Shown: positions 20,974 to 31,871, numbered from the stretch's first letter. The stretch is 64,000 bases of DNA from Phytopythium helicoides (GCA_024867545.1 JANFNE010000008.1:682001-746000), one strand, 5' to 3'. Made by a program: numbers and translations. Notes: generated by a model from the sequence alone, not told the origin.

Positions 20974-21456
20974 ATGGCTTCTCGCTCGCGTCTGGTGCTC
21001 GTGGCGGCCGCCGCCGTGGCCGTCGCGTCGGGAGCGACCGCGTGCTCGACCGAGCAGGCGACGACGCTGGCGACCGAACTGCAGCAGCTCTTCTCCGGCG
21101 ACGAGGTCGCGTCCGCTCCAGCGAGCTGCCTCACTGCCTTCCAGGCCGACGAGGACTTCGAGACGCTGCTGTGTACCTCCGACTGCGTCGACTGGCTGCG
21201 ATCGGTGCTCGACGAAGGCGCGTGCGACTCGGACCAGCTCGAGACGGTGCTCGCGGAGGTCTCGGGGTACGTCACGCAGTGCCAGGCCCGCCGACTTCGC
21301 TTCGCCAACGCGAAAGAGCTCGACCGGGAATCCGTGGAGGAGAAGCGACGGCTTCGCCAGCAGAACGACGCGCATGTGGGGAGTGGCAAGCCGAGGCTCA
21401 GCGTCAAGGGACTCATGGACGCCATCCTAGTGCTGACGCTAAACAACGCTCTGTGA
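20974..21456 (+). CDS. Elicitin-like small secreted protein
   Basis: A 160-residue frame. A signal peptide (MASRSRLVLVAAAAVAVASGA) is followed by a domain with six cysteines: ACSTEQ, ASCL, LLC, SDC, GAC and TQC. The order and the closely spaced third/fourth pair (Cx3C) resemble the elicitin domain of oomycete sterol-binding proteins, though other spacings differ. A charged, mostly helical C-terminal tail of about 60 residues follows (RRLRFANAKELDRESVEEKRRL...). Likely extracellular; the sterol-binding role is inferred from the family. Another small cysteine-rich secreted family cannot be excluded. Confidence 0.55.
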   Translation: MASRSRLVLVAAAAVAVASGATACSTEQATTLATELQQLFSGDEVASAPASCLTAFQADEDFETLLCTSDCVDWLRSVLDEGACDSDQLETVLAEVSGYVTQCQARRLRFANAKELDRESVEEKRRLRQQNDAHVGSGKPRLSVKGLMDAILVLTLNNAL

Positions 21457-22034
21457 AGCGCACGGGACTGCTACTCTAAGTTAAATTTAATATTTATGCA
21501 CATGCTGCTTTCTCATGTAAAGTGTGAGCTGTCAGTTTTCTTGCGCCAATTCAAGCGGCAGGACTCCTGCAGCGACCTCGTCGACTACAGTAGTTTCCAT
21601 TGACGTCGAGAACGCAAAAGTCGTGCTGCTTGGGAAAAGACCCCTGCGGTTTTCTTTCCTGATCGCCTCTCGATGGGTTGGTAGCTTGAGCTCTGCTTTC
21701 GGAGTATGATGTACTTGTACACTTGATCTCGTTAGAATTGACCACACATACTCGACAGATTTGTGAAAGAGATCATCATTGAGGTCAATGACTTTGCTGA
21801 TTCAACAAAGTGCTTGGCACTTCATCAACCAAAGTTGCTGTGCACGTTTGCATATCGAAAATAATCTGTTGACGCCTTCACTCAAAGCATGTTCCCTTAA
21901 CATTACTCGACAGCATATCCGTGCCCAATAAGTTCGTCGCAAATCGCTTATTGGTACAGCTCACAATCCACTCCCGACGTCTTCATGCAACACAAGATAA
22001 GAAGAGATAACAACCGCACCCAAACAGAGACAAG
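21457..22034. other. Intergenic before the palindrome
   Basis: Unique sequence up to the outer edge of the left palindrome arm. No gene or repeat recognised. Confidence 0.4.
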
Positions 22035-22406
22035 CAACGACAATAGCACAGAGAGCATTGTGCTCGCCAACTGGGTGAAAGAATCCCCAAGTAGCAGCAT
22101 GAGAGCTCCACACACCACGGCTTGCTTGAGATTGCCAGTGATGAGAACATTGCAAACCAGAAGCCCGCCAAAGAGCAAACCCATTGCTGCATTCCTCCTT
22201 CTCCCCACCAGATCTTTCCAGAGCAACGAGCAAACAACAAGCCATCAAACAAATGAAGGAACATGTATTCACCGACCACGTCTTCACACCATCAAAAGCA
22301 AAAGCAGTTGCCCTCCTGTCCTACACAACTCGGCCAGCTCGAGGGACATCAGCCAAAAAAAAAAGCAACGTATCGCGTGGTCCAGGCATCGTGACTCCCA
22401 CAGCGC

Positions 22407-23558
22407 TTACTGTCGGCTCGGGCCAGCACCACCGGCGCTTCCACTCATGCCAGCGTTGCTACCCGGAAAGGTGCCGCTGCCACCCATCTGACCAGCACCA
22501 CCCGCACCCGTCGACGTCGTCGTGCTCACACCGCCGCTAGCAGTCAGCGTCGCAGCCGCAGACACCGTGTACGTCGACGACATGTTGACAGCGACCGAGA
22601 TCCAGGCGAAGAGTCCATCCTCGACCGAGTCGCCGAGCAGCGCGTACTCGACAAGCGAGTCGTAGTCTCCCGCCGAGGCGACGGCCAGGAAGTTGTCCTC
22701 GGCGTTCGTCGTGATCTCGTATGTGTTGACCGAGTACAGATCGGTGGCGTAGATCTCGGTGAGGAGGTCCTGGTCGAAGAAGAACTGACCGATGTGCGCG
22801 ATGTTGCTGCTGCTGTAGGTACCGTTCTCGAGCACGGTGCCACCGTAGTTGCCGAGGATGTGGAGGTGCGTGGTGCGACCCGTGTAGTGTCCGGGGAACT
22901 TGGAGATGAACTGCACGACACCGTCCGAGTCTGTCGGGTAGAGTCCGCGGAAGAAGGTGGTGTTGATGTTTCCCGGATCGGCGGTACCGGCACCGTTGTC
23001 GCTGGCGACGACGCCTGAGTAGACGCCCGTGAGGTTGGCGTGCCAGAAATCCATGTAGATGCTGTCGACGGGTTCGCACGTGTCGACGTCGATGACCTGG
23101 AGGTCGAAGTAGAGGTCGAATCCCTCCTGGTCCTCGCGGATGTCCTGGCGGATGTACTCTCCCTTGACGTAGTACGGACCGGACGTGACCTCTGGCTCGA
23201 GGATGCACGCGACCTCGTCGCCGAAGAGCACGCTGCTGTCGGTGCTCGTGGTCACGTCGAGGCTGGACTGGTGGTCGATGCTGAGGTAGTCGGAGACGGC
23301 GAGGCGTCGTTCACGGCGCGCGCGGTGGAGGGTGGCCTGACGGCGCTCGGCAGCGCGCGCCTGGAGCTTGCGGTAGGCCTCGGTCTGTGCGCACTCTCCG
23401 AGCGCGTGCTTGGCGTTAGCGGCGAGCAGGTGGCGCGCCTGGACCTGGGCGTCGGAGAGTTGGTGGGTGCCATGTGCCGCGACGCCGTGGGTGTCGATGT
23501 TGAGGACGGCGAGGGTGGCGAGTGCGGCGGTGGCGAGGATGCTGGAGGTGCTGACCAT
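22407..23558 (-). CDS. Secreted intradiol ring-cleavage dioxygenase, copy 1
   Basis: 383 residues: a signal peptide (about 1-28) and a helical, basic propeptide-like region ending in RARRERRL (residue 86). The catalytic core follows, with GPYY (Tyr129/130), 'PGHY..R.THLHI' (Tyr225, His231, His233) and 'FRGLYPTDSDGVVQF'. The two Tyr and two His are the expected Fe(III) ligands of the intradiol (catechol / protocatechuate 3,4-dioxygenase) family, which opens catechol rings between the hydroxyls. The substrate is probably an extracellular plant phenolic, which is inference. The Gly/Ser tail ends 'GTFPGSNAGMSGSAGGAGPSRQ'. This tail is shared with copy 4, not with tandem neighbour copy 2. Confidence 0.85.
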   Translation of the reverse strand: MVSTSSILATAALATLAVLNIDTHGVAAHGTHQLSDAQVQARHLLAANAKHALGECAQTEAYRKLQARAAERRQATLHRARRERRLAVSDYLSIDHQSSLDVTTSTDSSVLFGDEVACILEPEVTSGPYYVKGEYIRQDIREDQEGFDLYFDLQVIDVDTCEPVDSIYMDFWHANLTGVYSGVVASDNGAGTADPGNINTTFFRGLYPTDSDGVVQFISKFPGHYTGRTTHLHILGNYGGTVLENGTYSSSNIAHIGQFFFDQDLLTEIYATDLYSVNTYEITTNAEDNFLAVASAGDYDSLVEYALLGDSVEDGLFAWISVAVNMSSTYTVSAAATLTASGGVSTTTSTGAGGAGQMGGSGTFPGSNAGMSGSAGGAGPSRQ

Positions 23559-24744
23559 GGTTGTTGTCTTGTTGATGTTGTTGTTGTTTTCTGGTGGTGC
23601 TTGTTGGCTAGTTGACTGGCTGACTGGCTGGCTTGCGCTTGTGTTGGGGCGGGTGAGTTGTGGAATGAGTGATCGGTGGGCGAGTCAAAAAGAAACGCAG
23701 GGCCGCGTGAAAAGAGTTTCTACAGTAGGTGGTGAGGGAGGGCACAGCACCGTGAGTTGATCCAAAGATCGGGAAGAGAGACCGTCGGAATTATGGTGAC
23801 GTCAGTTTGAGTGTTAGTTGGGAGCGAGGATGAGCGAGGAGATTGCCGCAGAGTGGATCTTGTGGTTTAACGAGTTGACACTGGAAAGACTTCAATGTAT
23901 CGATGTCTCACGGATCTTTGGAATGGAAAGGCGTTGCAGTGATGCCGGGTGAATCCTTGTCGAATCCACTCTTTACTGCACAACCCACTGCTAACAAGCG
24001 TGTGACGGGTATGATAGAGCACTGCAACAGCGCACTACGCCCGGACTGTCACTCTGGATATGCGTGACAAACAACTCTGTTGGACACCAGCAGTTGCTTT
24101 CAGTGTGGTCGTTCTGCTCCTACCCTGTCGTCACTCAGCTGTTGTCTTGGTTTGTCATATGGCGTATTCTACTACTTGCAGAATCACAAGCACAAATCGT
24201 ACGGGTGGCTGCATGGGGCCAGATGGTGCTCGTGCAGTGCATTAGCTCCAACAATATCCTCAGGGAGCGCGGAGACTGCGCTAGATTACGGTCTTTCTAG
24301 CTCTTCTTCATTCCATCATCCAGCGAGATTCATCGAGTCTTCACTGCAAAACGTTCGTGTGCGTCTGAACAGAGTCACACGGCGAACTCGGGAAGTGGCG
24401 GTCATGACAGCTCCAACGCTCGCGTTAGTAATTCGGACACTGCGCTCGTAGCGTGCTGCTTGTGGATGGGAACGTGTCGCTGTTAATATACTCCGCCTTA
24501 CATTTCGTGCACTTGTGCAGTGCACAATTCCAGCTTTGGAGTCACATCACAACCAGTACTATACAGACTTGGATACCGTATCCATCGAGAATGTCATTAT
24601 GACGTATCTATCTATCGTAAAAATTAATCATCATTTTCAACCATGCACGACCAGACAAAAAAAACAATCCATTCATTGTTTGCGGTATTGTAACCAAACG
24701 ACACACCAGCTTCGCATCGCCCACCAACATCTACAAGCCCACAT
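23559..24744. other. Intergenic spacer between dioxygenase copies 1 and 2
   Basis: It contains the promoter of copy 1 near 23560-23700, with a (GTT)n-like CAA-rich leader on the coding strand and the AGAAACGCAGGG box. A longer stretch is mirrored at 28209-29386. No gene seen. Confidence 0.5.
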
Positions 24745-25995
24745 CTACGAGCGAACGGTGCAGGCAACGCCGGTGCTCTCGTCCGCTTCACCACCGACCG
24801 ACGACTCCGCCGTCAGCGAGCCAGACGGAGCCGCACCGCCAGCGAAACTTCCTCCGAAGTCTCCAGCGCTACCACCAAAGCCACCAACACTACCACCAAA
24901 ATCACCCATGCCGCTGCCACCCATCTGACCAGCACCACCCGCACCCGTCGACGTCGTCGTGCTCACACCGCCGCTAGCAGTCAGCGTCGCAGCCGCAGAC
25001 ACCGTGTACGTCGACGACATGTTGACAGCGACCGAGATCCAGGCGAAGAGTCCATCCTCGACCGAGTCGCCGAGCAGCGCGTACTCGACAAGCGAGTCGT
25101 AGTCTCCCGCCGAGGCGACGGCCAGGAAGTTGTCCTCGGCGTTCGTCGTGATCTCGTATGTGTTGACCGAGTACAGATCGGTGGCGTAGATCTCGGTGAG
25201 GAGGTCCTGGTCGAAGAAGAACTGACCGATGTGCGCGATGTTGCTGCTGCTGTAGGTACCGTTCTCGAGCACGGTGCCACCGTAGTTGCCGAGGATGTGG
25301 AGGTGCGTGGTGCGACCCGTGTAGTGTCCGGGGAACTTGGAGATGAACTGCACGACACCGTCCGAGTCTGTCGGGTAGAGTCCGCGGAAGAAGGTGGTGT
25401 TGATGTTTCCCGGATCGGCGGTACCGGCACCGTTGTCGCTGGCGACGACGCCTGAGTAGACGCCCGTGAGGTTGGCGTGCCAGAAATCCATGTAGATGCT
25501 GTCGACGGGTTCGCACGTGTCGACGTCGATGACCTGGAGGTCGAAGTAGAGGTCGAATCCCTCCTGGTCCTCGCGGATGTCCTGGCGGATGTACTCTCCC
25601 TTGACGTAGTACGGACCGGACGTGACCTCTGGCTCGAGGATGCACGCGACCTCGTCGCCGAAGAGCACGCTGCTGTCGGTGCTCGTGGTCACGTCGAGGC
25701 TGGACTGGTGGTCGATGCTGAGGTAGTCGGAGACGGCGAGGCGTCGTTCACGGCGCGCGCGGTGGAGGGTGGCCTGACGGCGCTCGGCAGCGCGCGCCTG
25801 AAGCTTGCGGTAGGCCTCGGTCTGTGCGCACTCTCCGAGCGCGTGCTTGGCGTTAGCGGCGAGCAGGTGGCGCGCCTGGACCTGGGCGTCGGAGAGTTGG
25901 TGGGTGCCATGTGCCGCGACGCCGTGGGTGTCGATGTTGAGGACGGCGAGGGTGGCGAGTGCGGCGGTGGCGAGGATGCTGGAGGCGCTGACCAT
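24745..25995 (-). CDS. Secreted intradiol ring-cleavage dioxygenase, copy 2
   Basis: 416 residues, essentially identical to copy 1 up to about residue 362, including the signal peptide, RARRERRL motif and all four iron ligands. Its C-terminal tail is different: Gly/Phe-rich repeats (MGDFGGSVGGFGGSAGDFGG...) and a Ser/Glu-rich end with one cysteine (...GVACTVRS). The same tail is found only in mirror copy 3. Its 5' leader faces the palindrome centre. Confidence 0.85.
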   Translation of the reverse strand: MVSASSILATAALATLAVLNIDTHGVAAHGTHQLSDAQVQARHLLAANAKHALGECAQTEAYRKLQARAAERRQATLHRARRERRLAVSDYLSIDHQSSLDVTTSTDSSVLFGDEVACILEPEVTSGPYYVKGEYIRQDIREDQEGFDLYFDLQVIDVDTCEPVDSIYMDFWHANLTGVYSGVVASDNGAGTADPGNINTTFFRGLYPTDSDGVVQFISKFPGHYTGRTTHLHILGNYGGTVLENGTYSSSNIAHIGQFFFDQDLLTEIYATDLYSVNTYEITTNAEDNFLAVASAGDYDSLVEYALLGDSVEDGLFAWISVAVNMSSTYTVSAAATLTASGGVSTTTSTGAGGAGQMGGSGMGDFGGSVGGFGGSAGDFGGSFAGGAAPSGSLTAESSVGGEADESTGVACTVRS

Positions 25996-26125
25996 GGTTG
26001 TTGTCTTGTTGATGTTGTTGTTGTTTTCTGGTGGTGCTTGTTGGCTGACTGGCTGGCTTGCGCTTGTGTTGTGGCGGGCGAGTTGTCGAATGAGTGATCG
26101 GTTGGCGGGTCAAAAAGAAACGCAG

Positions 26126-26814
26126 GGCCGCGTGAAAAGAGTTTCTAGGTGTGGTTCTGAGATGAGGCGAAGTATGCTGCTTTTTATCTGCTTTTGTAGT
26201 GCAATGCCGTCAGGGGTGGCTTGTCCGAAGCAAACTGACAACTGCCAAGTCTATGTCTCACGTATCTTTGGAATGGAAAGGCGTTGCAGTGGTGCCGGGC
26301 GCATCAGATGTGGCTGCGTTTTAGTATGCACTGGTACATTTAGACTGGCAGGACTTTATACTGTAGGTACAGTATATGATTTCTACATTGTGAGTAGACC
26401 GCATGACTTATCCAGCGTTTAACATTTCGTTCAAATCCTAATTAGCCAGATATGACTAACTGTCACACGCTTATTAGCCCATCGCGATAGTACTTGCACC
26501 GACCGTAGATGAAGAACGGACAGGCTGTAAACACAGCATACGATCAAAAGGTGCAAGATGGGAAAGTGGCTCTTGAAACTGTACCGTAGCGGGCAGATTC
26601 GTCAAATTGACGGACAGGAACGGTGAACCCGCGGAACGGCTGCGACTCTCACGATATGTGAGGAATCCAGACGGTGTCGACTGCTCTTCCAGCCAAGCAT
26701 TCTGGACAGGTTGGATACTCAACGCAGCTCCCTCAATCATAACGTCAATATGAAACTTCATCTACATACCAAGGAAAAAAAAATTGAGCAAGACTGCACG
26801 CCTCACCTACAACC
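26126..26814. other. Spacer at the palindrome centre
   Basis: About 690 bp of unpaired, AT-richer sequence between the two inverted arms, between the divergent promoters of copies 2 and 3. It has no coding frame of note and does not match the arms. Confidence 0.6.
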
Positions 26815-26957
26815 TTTGCGTTTCTTTTTGACCCGCCAACCGATCACTCATTCGACAACTCGCCCGCCACAACACAAGCGCAAGCCAGCCAGTCAGCCAG
26901 TCAACTAGCCAACAAGCACCACCAGAAAACAACAACAACATCAACAAGACAACAACC

Positions 26958-28208
26958 ATGGTCAGCGCCTCCAGCATCCTCGCCACCGCCGCACTCGCCA
27001 CCCTCGCCGTCCTCAACATCGACACCCACGGCGTCGCGGCACATGGCACCCACCAACTCTCCGACGCGCAGGTCCAGGCGCGTCACCTGCTCGCCGCCAA
27101 CGCCAAGCACGCACTCGGAGAGTGCGCGCAGACCGAGGCCTACCGCAAGCTCCAGGCGCGCGCTGCCGAGCGCCGTCAGGCCACCCTCCACCGCGCGCGC
27201 CGTGAACGACGCCTCGCCGTCTCCGACTACCTCAGCATCGACCACCAGTCCAGCCTCGACGTGACCACGAGCACCGACAGCAGCGTGCTCTTCGGCGACG
27301 AGGTCGCGTGCATCCTCGAGCCAGAGGTCACGTCCGGTCCGTACTACGTCAAGGGAGAGTACATCCGCCAGGACATCCGCGAGGACCAGGAGGGATTCGA
27401 CCTCTACTTCGACCTCCAGGTCATCGACGTCGACACGTGCGAACCCGTCGACAGCATCTACATGGATTTCTGGCACGCCAACCTCACGGGCGTCTACTCA
27501 GGCGTCGTCGCCAGCGACAACGGTGCCGGTACCGCCGATCCGGGAAACATCAACACCACCTTCTTCCGCGGACTCTACCCGACAGACTCGGACGGTGTCG
27601 TGCAGTTCATCTCCAAGTTCCCCGGACACTACACGGGTCGCACCACGCACCTCCACATCCTCGGCAACTACGGTGGCACCGTGCTCGAGAACGGTACCTA
27701 CAGCAGCAGCAACATCGCGCACATCGGCCAGTTCTTCTTCGACCAGGACCTCCTCACCGAGATCTACGCCACCGACCTGTACTCGGTCAACACGTACGAG
27801 ATCACGACGAACGCCGATGACGACTTCCTGGCCGTCGCCTCGGCGGGAGACTACGACTCGTTTGTCGAGTACGCGCTGCTCGGCGACTCGGTCGAGGACG
27901 GACTCTTCGCCTGGATCTCGGTCGCCGTCAACATGTCGTCGACGTACACGGTGTCTGAGGCTGCGACGCTGACTGCTAGTGGCGGTGTGAGCACGACGAC
28001 GTCGACGGGTGCGGGTGGTGCTGGTCAGATGGGTGGCAGTGGCATGGGTGATTTTGGTGGTAGTGTTGGTGGCTTTGGCGGTAGCGCTGGAGACTTCGGA
28101 GGAAGTTTCGCTGGCGGTGCGGCTCCGTCTGGCTCGCTGACGGCGGAGTCGTCGGTCGCTGGTGAAGCGGACGAGAGCACCGGCGTTGCCTGCACCGTTC
28201 GCTCGTAG
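26958..28208 (+). CDS. Secreted intradiol ring-cleavage dioxygenase, copy 3
   Basis: 416 residues; same architecture and tail as mirror copy 2. It differs from copies 1 and 2 at residues shared with copy 4: 'TNADDDFLAV', 'DYDSFVEY' and 'TVSEAATL' instead of 'TNAEDNFLAV', 'DYDSLVEY' and 'TVSAAATL'. Tyr129/130, Tyr225, His231 and His233 are kept, so it should be active. The 5' leader is rich in CAA/ACA repeats just before ACCATGG. Confidence 0.85.
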   Translation: MVSASSILATAALATLAVLNIDTHGVAAHGTHQLSDAQVQARHLLAANAKHALGECAQTEAYRKLQARAAERRQATLHRARRERRLAVSDYLSIDHQSSLDVTTSTDSSVLFGDEVACILEPEVTSGPYYVKGEYIRQDIREDQEGFDLYFDLQVIDVDTCEPVDSIYMDFWHANLTGVYSGVVASDNGAGTADPGNINTTFFRGLYPTDSDGVVQFISKFPGHYTGRTTHLHILGNYGGTVLENGTYSSSNIAHIGQFFFDQDLLTEIYATDLYSVNTYEITTNADDDFLAVASAGDYDSFVEYALLGDSVEDGLFAWISVAVNMSSTYTVSEAATLTASGGVSTTTSTGAGGAGQMGGSGMGDFGGSVGGFGGSAGDFGGSFAGGAAPSGSLTAESSVAGEADESTGVACTVRS

Positions 28209-29386
28209 ATGTGGGCTTGTAGATGTTGGTGGACGATGCGAAGCTGGTGTGTCGTTTGGTTACAATGCAGCAAACAATGAGTGGATTGTTTTTTTTTGTC
28301 TGGTCGTGCATGGTTGAAGATGGTGATTATTTTTTACGGTGGATACGTCATAATGACATTTTCAGTGGATACGGTATCCAAGTCTGTATAGTACTGGTTG
28401 TGATGTGACTCCAAAACTGCAACTGTGCACTGCACAAGTGCACGAAATGTTAGGTGGAGTATATTAACAGCGACACGTCCCCATCCGCAAGCAGCACGCA
28501 TCGAGCGCAGTGTCCGAATTACTAACGCGAGCATTGGAGCTATCATGACCACCACTTCCCGCGTTCGCCGTGTGACTCTGTTCAGACGCACACCAACGTC
28601 TTACGGCGAAGACTCGATGAATCTCGCTGGATGATGCAATGAAGAAGAGCTAGAAAGACCGTAATCTAGCGCAGTCTCCGCGCTCCCTGAGGATATTGTT
28701 GGAGCTAATGCACTGCACGAGCACCATCTGGCCCCATGCAGCCGCCCGTACGATTTGTGCTTGTGATTCTGCACGTACTAGAATACGCCATATGACAAAC
28801 CAACACAACAGCTGAGTGACGACAGGGTAGGAGCAGAACGACCACGCTGAAAGCAACTGCTGGTGTCCAACAGAGTCGTGTGTGACGCATATCCAGGGTG
28901 ACAGTCCTGGCGTAGTGCGCTGCTGCAGTGTTCTATCATGCCCGTCACAAGCTTGTTAGCAGTGGGTTGAGCAGCAAAGACTGGATCCGACAAGGATTCA
29001 CCCGGCACCATTGCAACGCCTTTCCATTCCAAAGATCCGTGAGACATCGATACATTGAAGTCTTTCCAGTCTCAACTCGTTAAACCACAAGATCCACTCT
29101 GCGGCAATCCCCTCGCCCATCCTCACTCCCAACTAACAATCAAACTGACGTCACCAAAATTCCGATGGTCTCTCTTCCCGATCTTTAGATCAACTCACGG
29201 TGTCGTGCCCTCCCTCACCACCTAGAAACTCTTTTCACGCGGCCCTGCGTTTCTTTTTGACCCGCCAACCGATCACTCATTCGACAACTCGCCCGCCACA
29301 ACACAAGCGCAAGCCAGCCAGTCAGCCAGTCAACTAGCCAACAAGCACCACCAGAAAACAACAACAACATCAACAAGACAACAACC
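28209..29386. other. Intergenic spacer between dioxygenase copies 3 and 4
   Basis: Mirror of 23559-24744. The promoter-proximal box CTGCGTTTCTTTTTGACCCG occurs at 29244, as at 26816. No gene seen. Confidence 0.5.
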
Positions 29387-30538
29387 ATGGTCAGCGCCTC
29401 CAGCATCCTCGCCACCGCCGCACTCGCCACCCTCGCCGTCCTCAACATCGACACCCACGGCGTCGCGGCACATGGCACCCACCAACTCTCCGACGCGCAG
29501 GTCCAAGCGCGTCACCTGCTCGCCGCCAACGCCAAGCACGCACTCGGAGAGTGCGCGCAGACCGAGGCCTACCGCAAGCTCCAGGCGCGCGCTGCCGAGC
29601 GCCGTCAGGCCACCCTCCACCGCGCGCGCCGTGAACGACGCCTCGCCGTCTCCGACTACCTCAGCATCGACCACCAGTCCAGCCTCGACGTGACCACGAG
29701 CACCGACAGCAGCGTGCTCTTCGGCGACGAGGTCGCGTGCATCCTCGAGCCAGAGGTCACGTCCGGTCCGTACTACGTCAAGGGAGAGTACATCCGCCAG
29801 GACATCCGCGAGGACCAGGAGGGATTCGACCTCTACTTCGACCTCCAGGTCATCGACGTCGACACGTGCGAACCCGTCGACAGCATCTACATGGATTTCT
29901 GGCACGCCAACCTCACGGGCGTCTACTCAGGCGTCGTCGCCAGCGACAACGGTGCCGGTACCGCCGATCCGGGAAACATCAACACCACCTTCTTCCGCGG
30001 ACTCTACCCGACAGACTCGGACGGTGTCGTGCAGTTCATCTCCAAGTTCCCCGGACACTACACGGGTCGCACCACGCACCTCCACATCCTCGGCAACTAC
30101 GGCGGCACCGTGCTCGAGAACGGCACCTACAGCAGCAGCAACATCGCGCACATCGGCCAGTTCTTCTTCGACCAGGACCTCCTCACCGAGATCTACGCCA
30201 CCGACCTGTACTCGGTCAACACGTACGAGATCACGACGAACGCCGATGACGACTTCCTGGCCGTCGCCTCGGCGGGAGACTACGACTCGTTTGTCGAGTA
30301 CGCGCTGCTCGGCGACTCGGTCGAGGACGGACTCTTCGCCTGGATCTCGGTCGCCGTCAACATGTCGTCGACGTACACGGTGTCTGAGGCTGCGACGCTG
30401 ACTGCTAGCGGCGGTGTGAGCGCGACGACGTCGACGGGTGCGGGTGGTGCTGGTGAGATGGGTGGCAGCGGCACTTTTCCGGGTAGTAACGCTGGCATGA
30501 GCGGAAGCGCCGGTGGTGCTGGTCCAAGCCCACAGTAA
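29387..30538 (+). CDS. Secreted intradiol ring-cleavage dioxygenase, copy 4
   Basis: 383 residues. The core is almost identical to copy 3, but the tail is that of mirror copy 1 (GTFPGSNAGMSGSAGGAGPSPQ, one residue different). All four iron ligands and the signal peptide are present. Its leader and promoter box match those of copy 3, suggesting common regulation. Confidence 0.85.
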   Translation: MVSASSILATAALATLAVLNIDTHGVAAHGTHQLSDAQVQARHLLAANAKHALGECAQTEAYRKLQARAAERRQATLHRARRERRLAVSDYLSIDHQSSLDVTTSTDSSVLFGDEVACILEPEVTSGPYYVKGEYIRQDIREDQEGFDLYFDLQVIDVDTCEPVDSIYMDFWHANLTGVYSGVVASDNGAGTADPGNINTTFFRGLYPTDSDGVVQFISKFPGHYTGRTTHLHILGNYGGTVLENGTYSSSNIAHIGQFFFDQDLLTEIYATDLYSVNTYEITTNADDDFLAVASAGDYDSFVEYALLGDSVEDGLFAWISVAVNMSSTYTVSEAATLTASGGVSATTSTGAGGAGEMGGSGTFPGSNAGMSGSAGGAGPSPQ

Positions 30539-30910
30539 GAGCTGTGGGAGCCACGATGCCTGGACCACGCTTTGCCTTGCTTTTTTTTTTTTCTTTGCTG
30601 ATGTCCCTCGAGCTGGCAGAGTTGAGTAGGACAGGAGGACGACTGCTTTTGCTTTTGATGCTGTGAAGACGTGGTCGGCGAATATACGTTTCTTCGTTTG
30701 TTTGATGGTTTGTTGTTTGCTCGTTGCTCTGAAAAGATCTGGTCGAGAGAAGAAGGAATGGAGCAATGGACTTACTCTTTGGTCGGCTACTGGTTTGCGC
30801 TCTCTACATCGCTGACAATCTCAAGTGAGCCGTGGTGTGTGGAGCTTTCATGCTGCTACTTGGGACAACTTTCACCCAGTTGGCGAGTGCAATGCTCCCT
30901 CTATTATGTC

Positions 30911-31871
30911 CTTAGCATGTTGATGTAGATGGAAGGCTTCTAAACTTGTGCGCTAGTTTGTGGTATCAACGAGAATTAAAGAGTAATGACATGTGTGTTC
31001 ATTTGTGTGAAGTTTTCCGGAAGTGCTTATGCCTGCTATCAAGGGGCTAGAGTGCTAACCCCGGTAGTGAGTCTGCTTGTTGGACCAGGGCAGCGAACAG
31101 TCTGAAAATATTGGTTCCATCTCACTCAGCTCAAGCATGAGGATCGTAGCTCAAACTGAAAAAAAAAAAGAAATCCTAGCGAGCTTGAGAGCTCATTGGT
31201 AGCGTCATAGATTCCAACGCACGGTTCCAAATTTTCTCCGTAGCATCGCTCTTACCATATAGTCCCCCAGACACATCCAGGAAGGACTGGCCTGCAGCTC
31301 TGCTCCGCAGTCCGACATCGCCATTCGGGATTTGGCCCATGGAGTCCAAGCGCCCGCACTTTCCCGACCAGTTCGATCCAAGGCCTTCCAAGCTGCCGGA
31401 TCCTTCCTTCCGACGTCGACGATCATGATGACCAGGAGCGACACTGCACGCCATGCCTCGACCTTCCAGCTTGCAGCTGCGGCGACGACCGACCTGGGAA
31501 GTTCGCTAATCCTCTTTTCCGCTGCCAGACGACTCGACATTCTTGCGCTGTTTCACCAGTTGGAGCAAGGCAGAGTCGTCGACAGCGCCGTGTTGATTCA
31601 GTTGGAGTCCCCCACAAGAGCGCAGACTCACGGAGGATGGCGAAAACTAACAGGCGACGGGCGTTTAGCCTCGGCGCTAGCAAGAAGAATCAAAGCTGTC
31701 TACCCAAGATCATGTAAGCACACTCAAACCATGTATTTTGCAAGCCACACGTGCTGTCCAGCTTTCATTTTTCGGTACATGAAACAATGACCAACTGCAT
31801 GAGATCATTGCCAATTGCGCGTCTTACACACGAGTCAACCATGACCTTCGACCACCACGCCATCAAGTCGC
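30911..31871. other. Intergenic between the palindrome and copy 5
   Basis: It holds an A-run at 31160 and a minus-strand frame near 31176-31680 ('GMACSVAPGHHDRRRRKEGSG...') whose composition is partly protein-like but which has no recognisable family. No supported gene. Confidence 0.35.

Larger units (their letters stand above)
22035..26125 (+). repeat. Left arm of a large palindrome
   Basis: About 4.1 kb that matches, in reverse complement, 26815-30910. Mirror landmarks include CTCGCCAACTGGGTG at 22061 against 30876, the intergenic CACGAAATG region at 24505 against 28440, and the CGTTTCTTTTTGACCCGCC promoter segment at both inner ends. It carries two minus-strand dioxygenase genes. Confidence 0.85.
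26815..30910 (-). repeat. Right arm of the large palindrome
   Basis: Reverse complement of 22035-26125 with the same order of parts and scattered substitutions, some changing residues in the genes. It carries two plus-strand dioxygenase genes. Confidence 0.85.
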
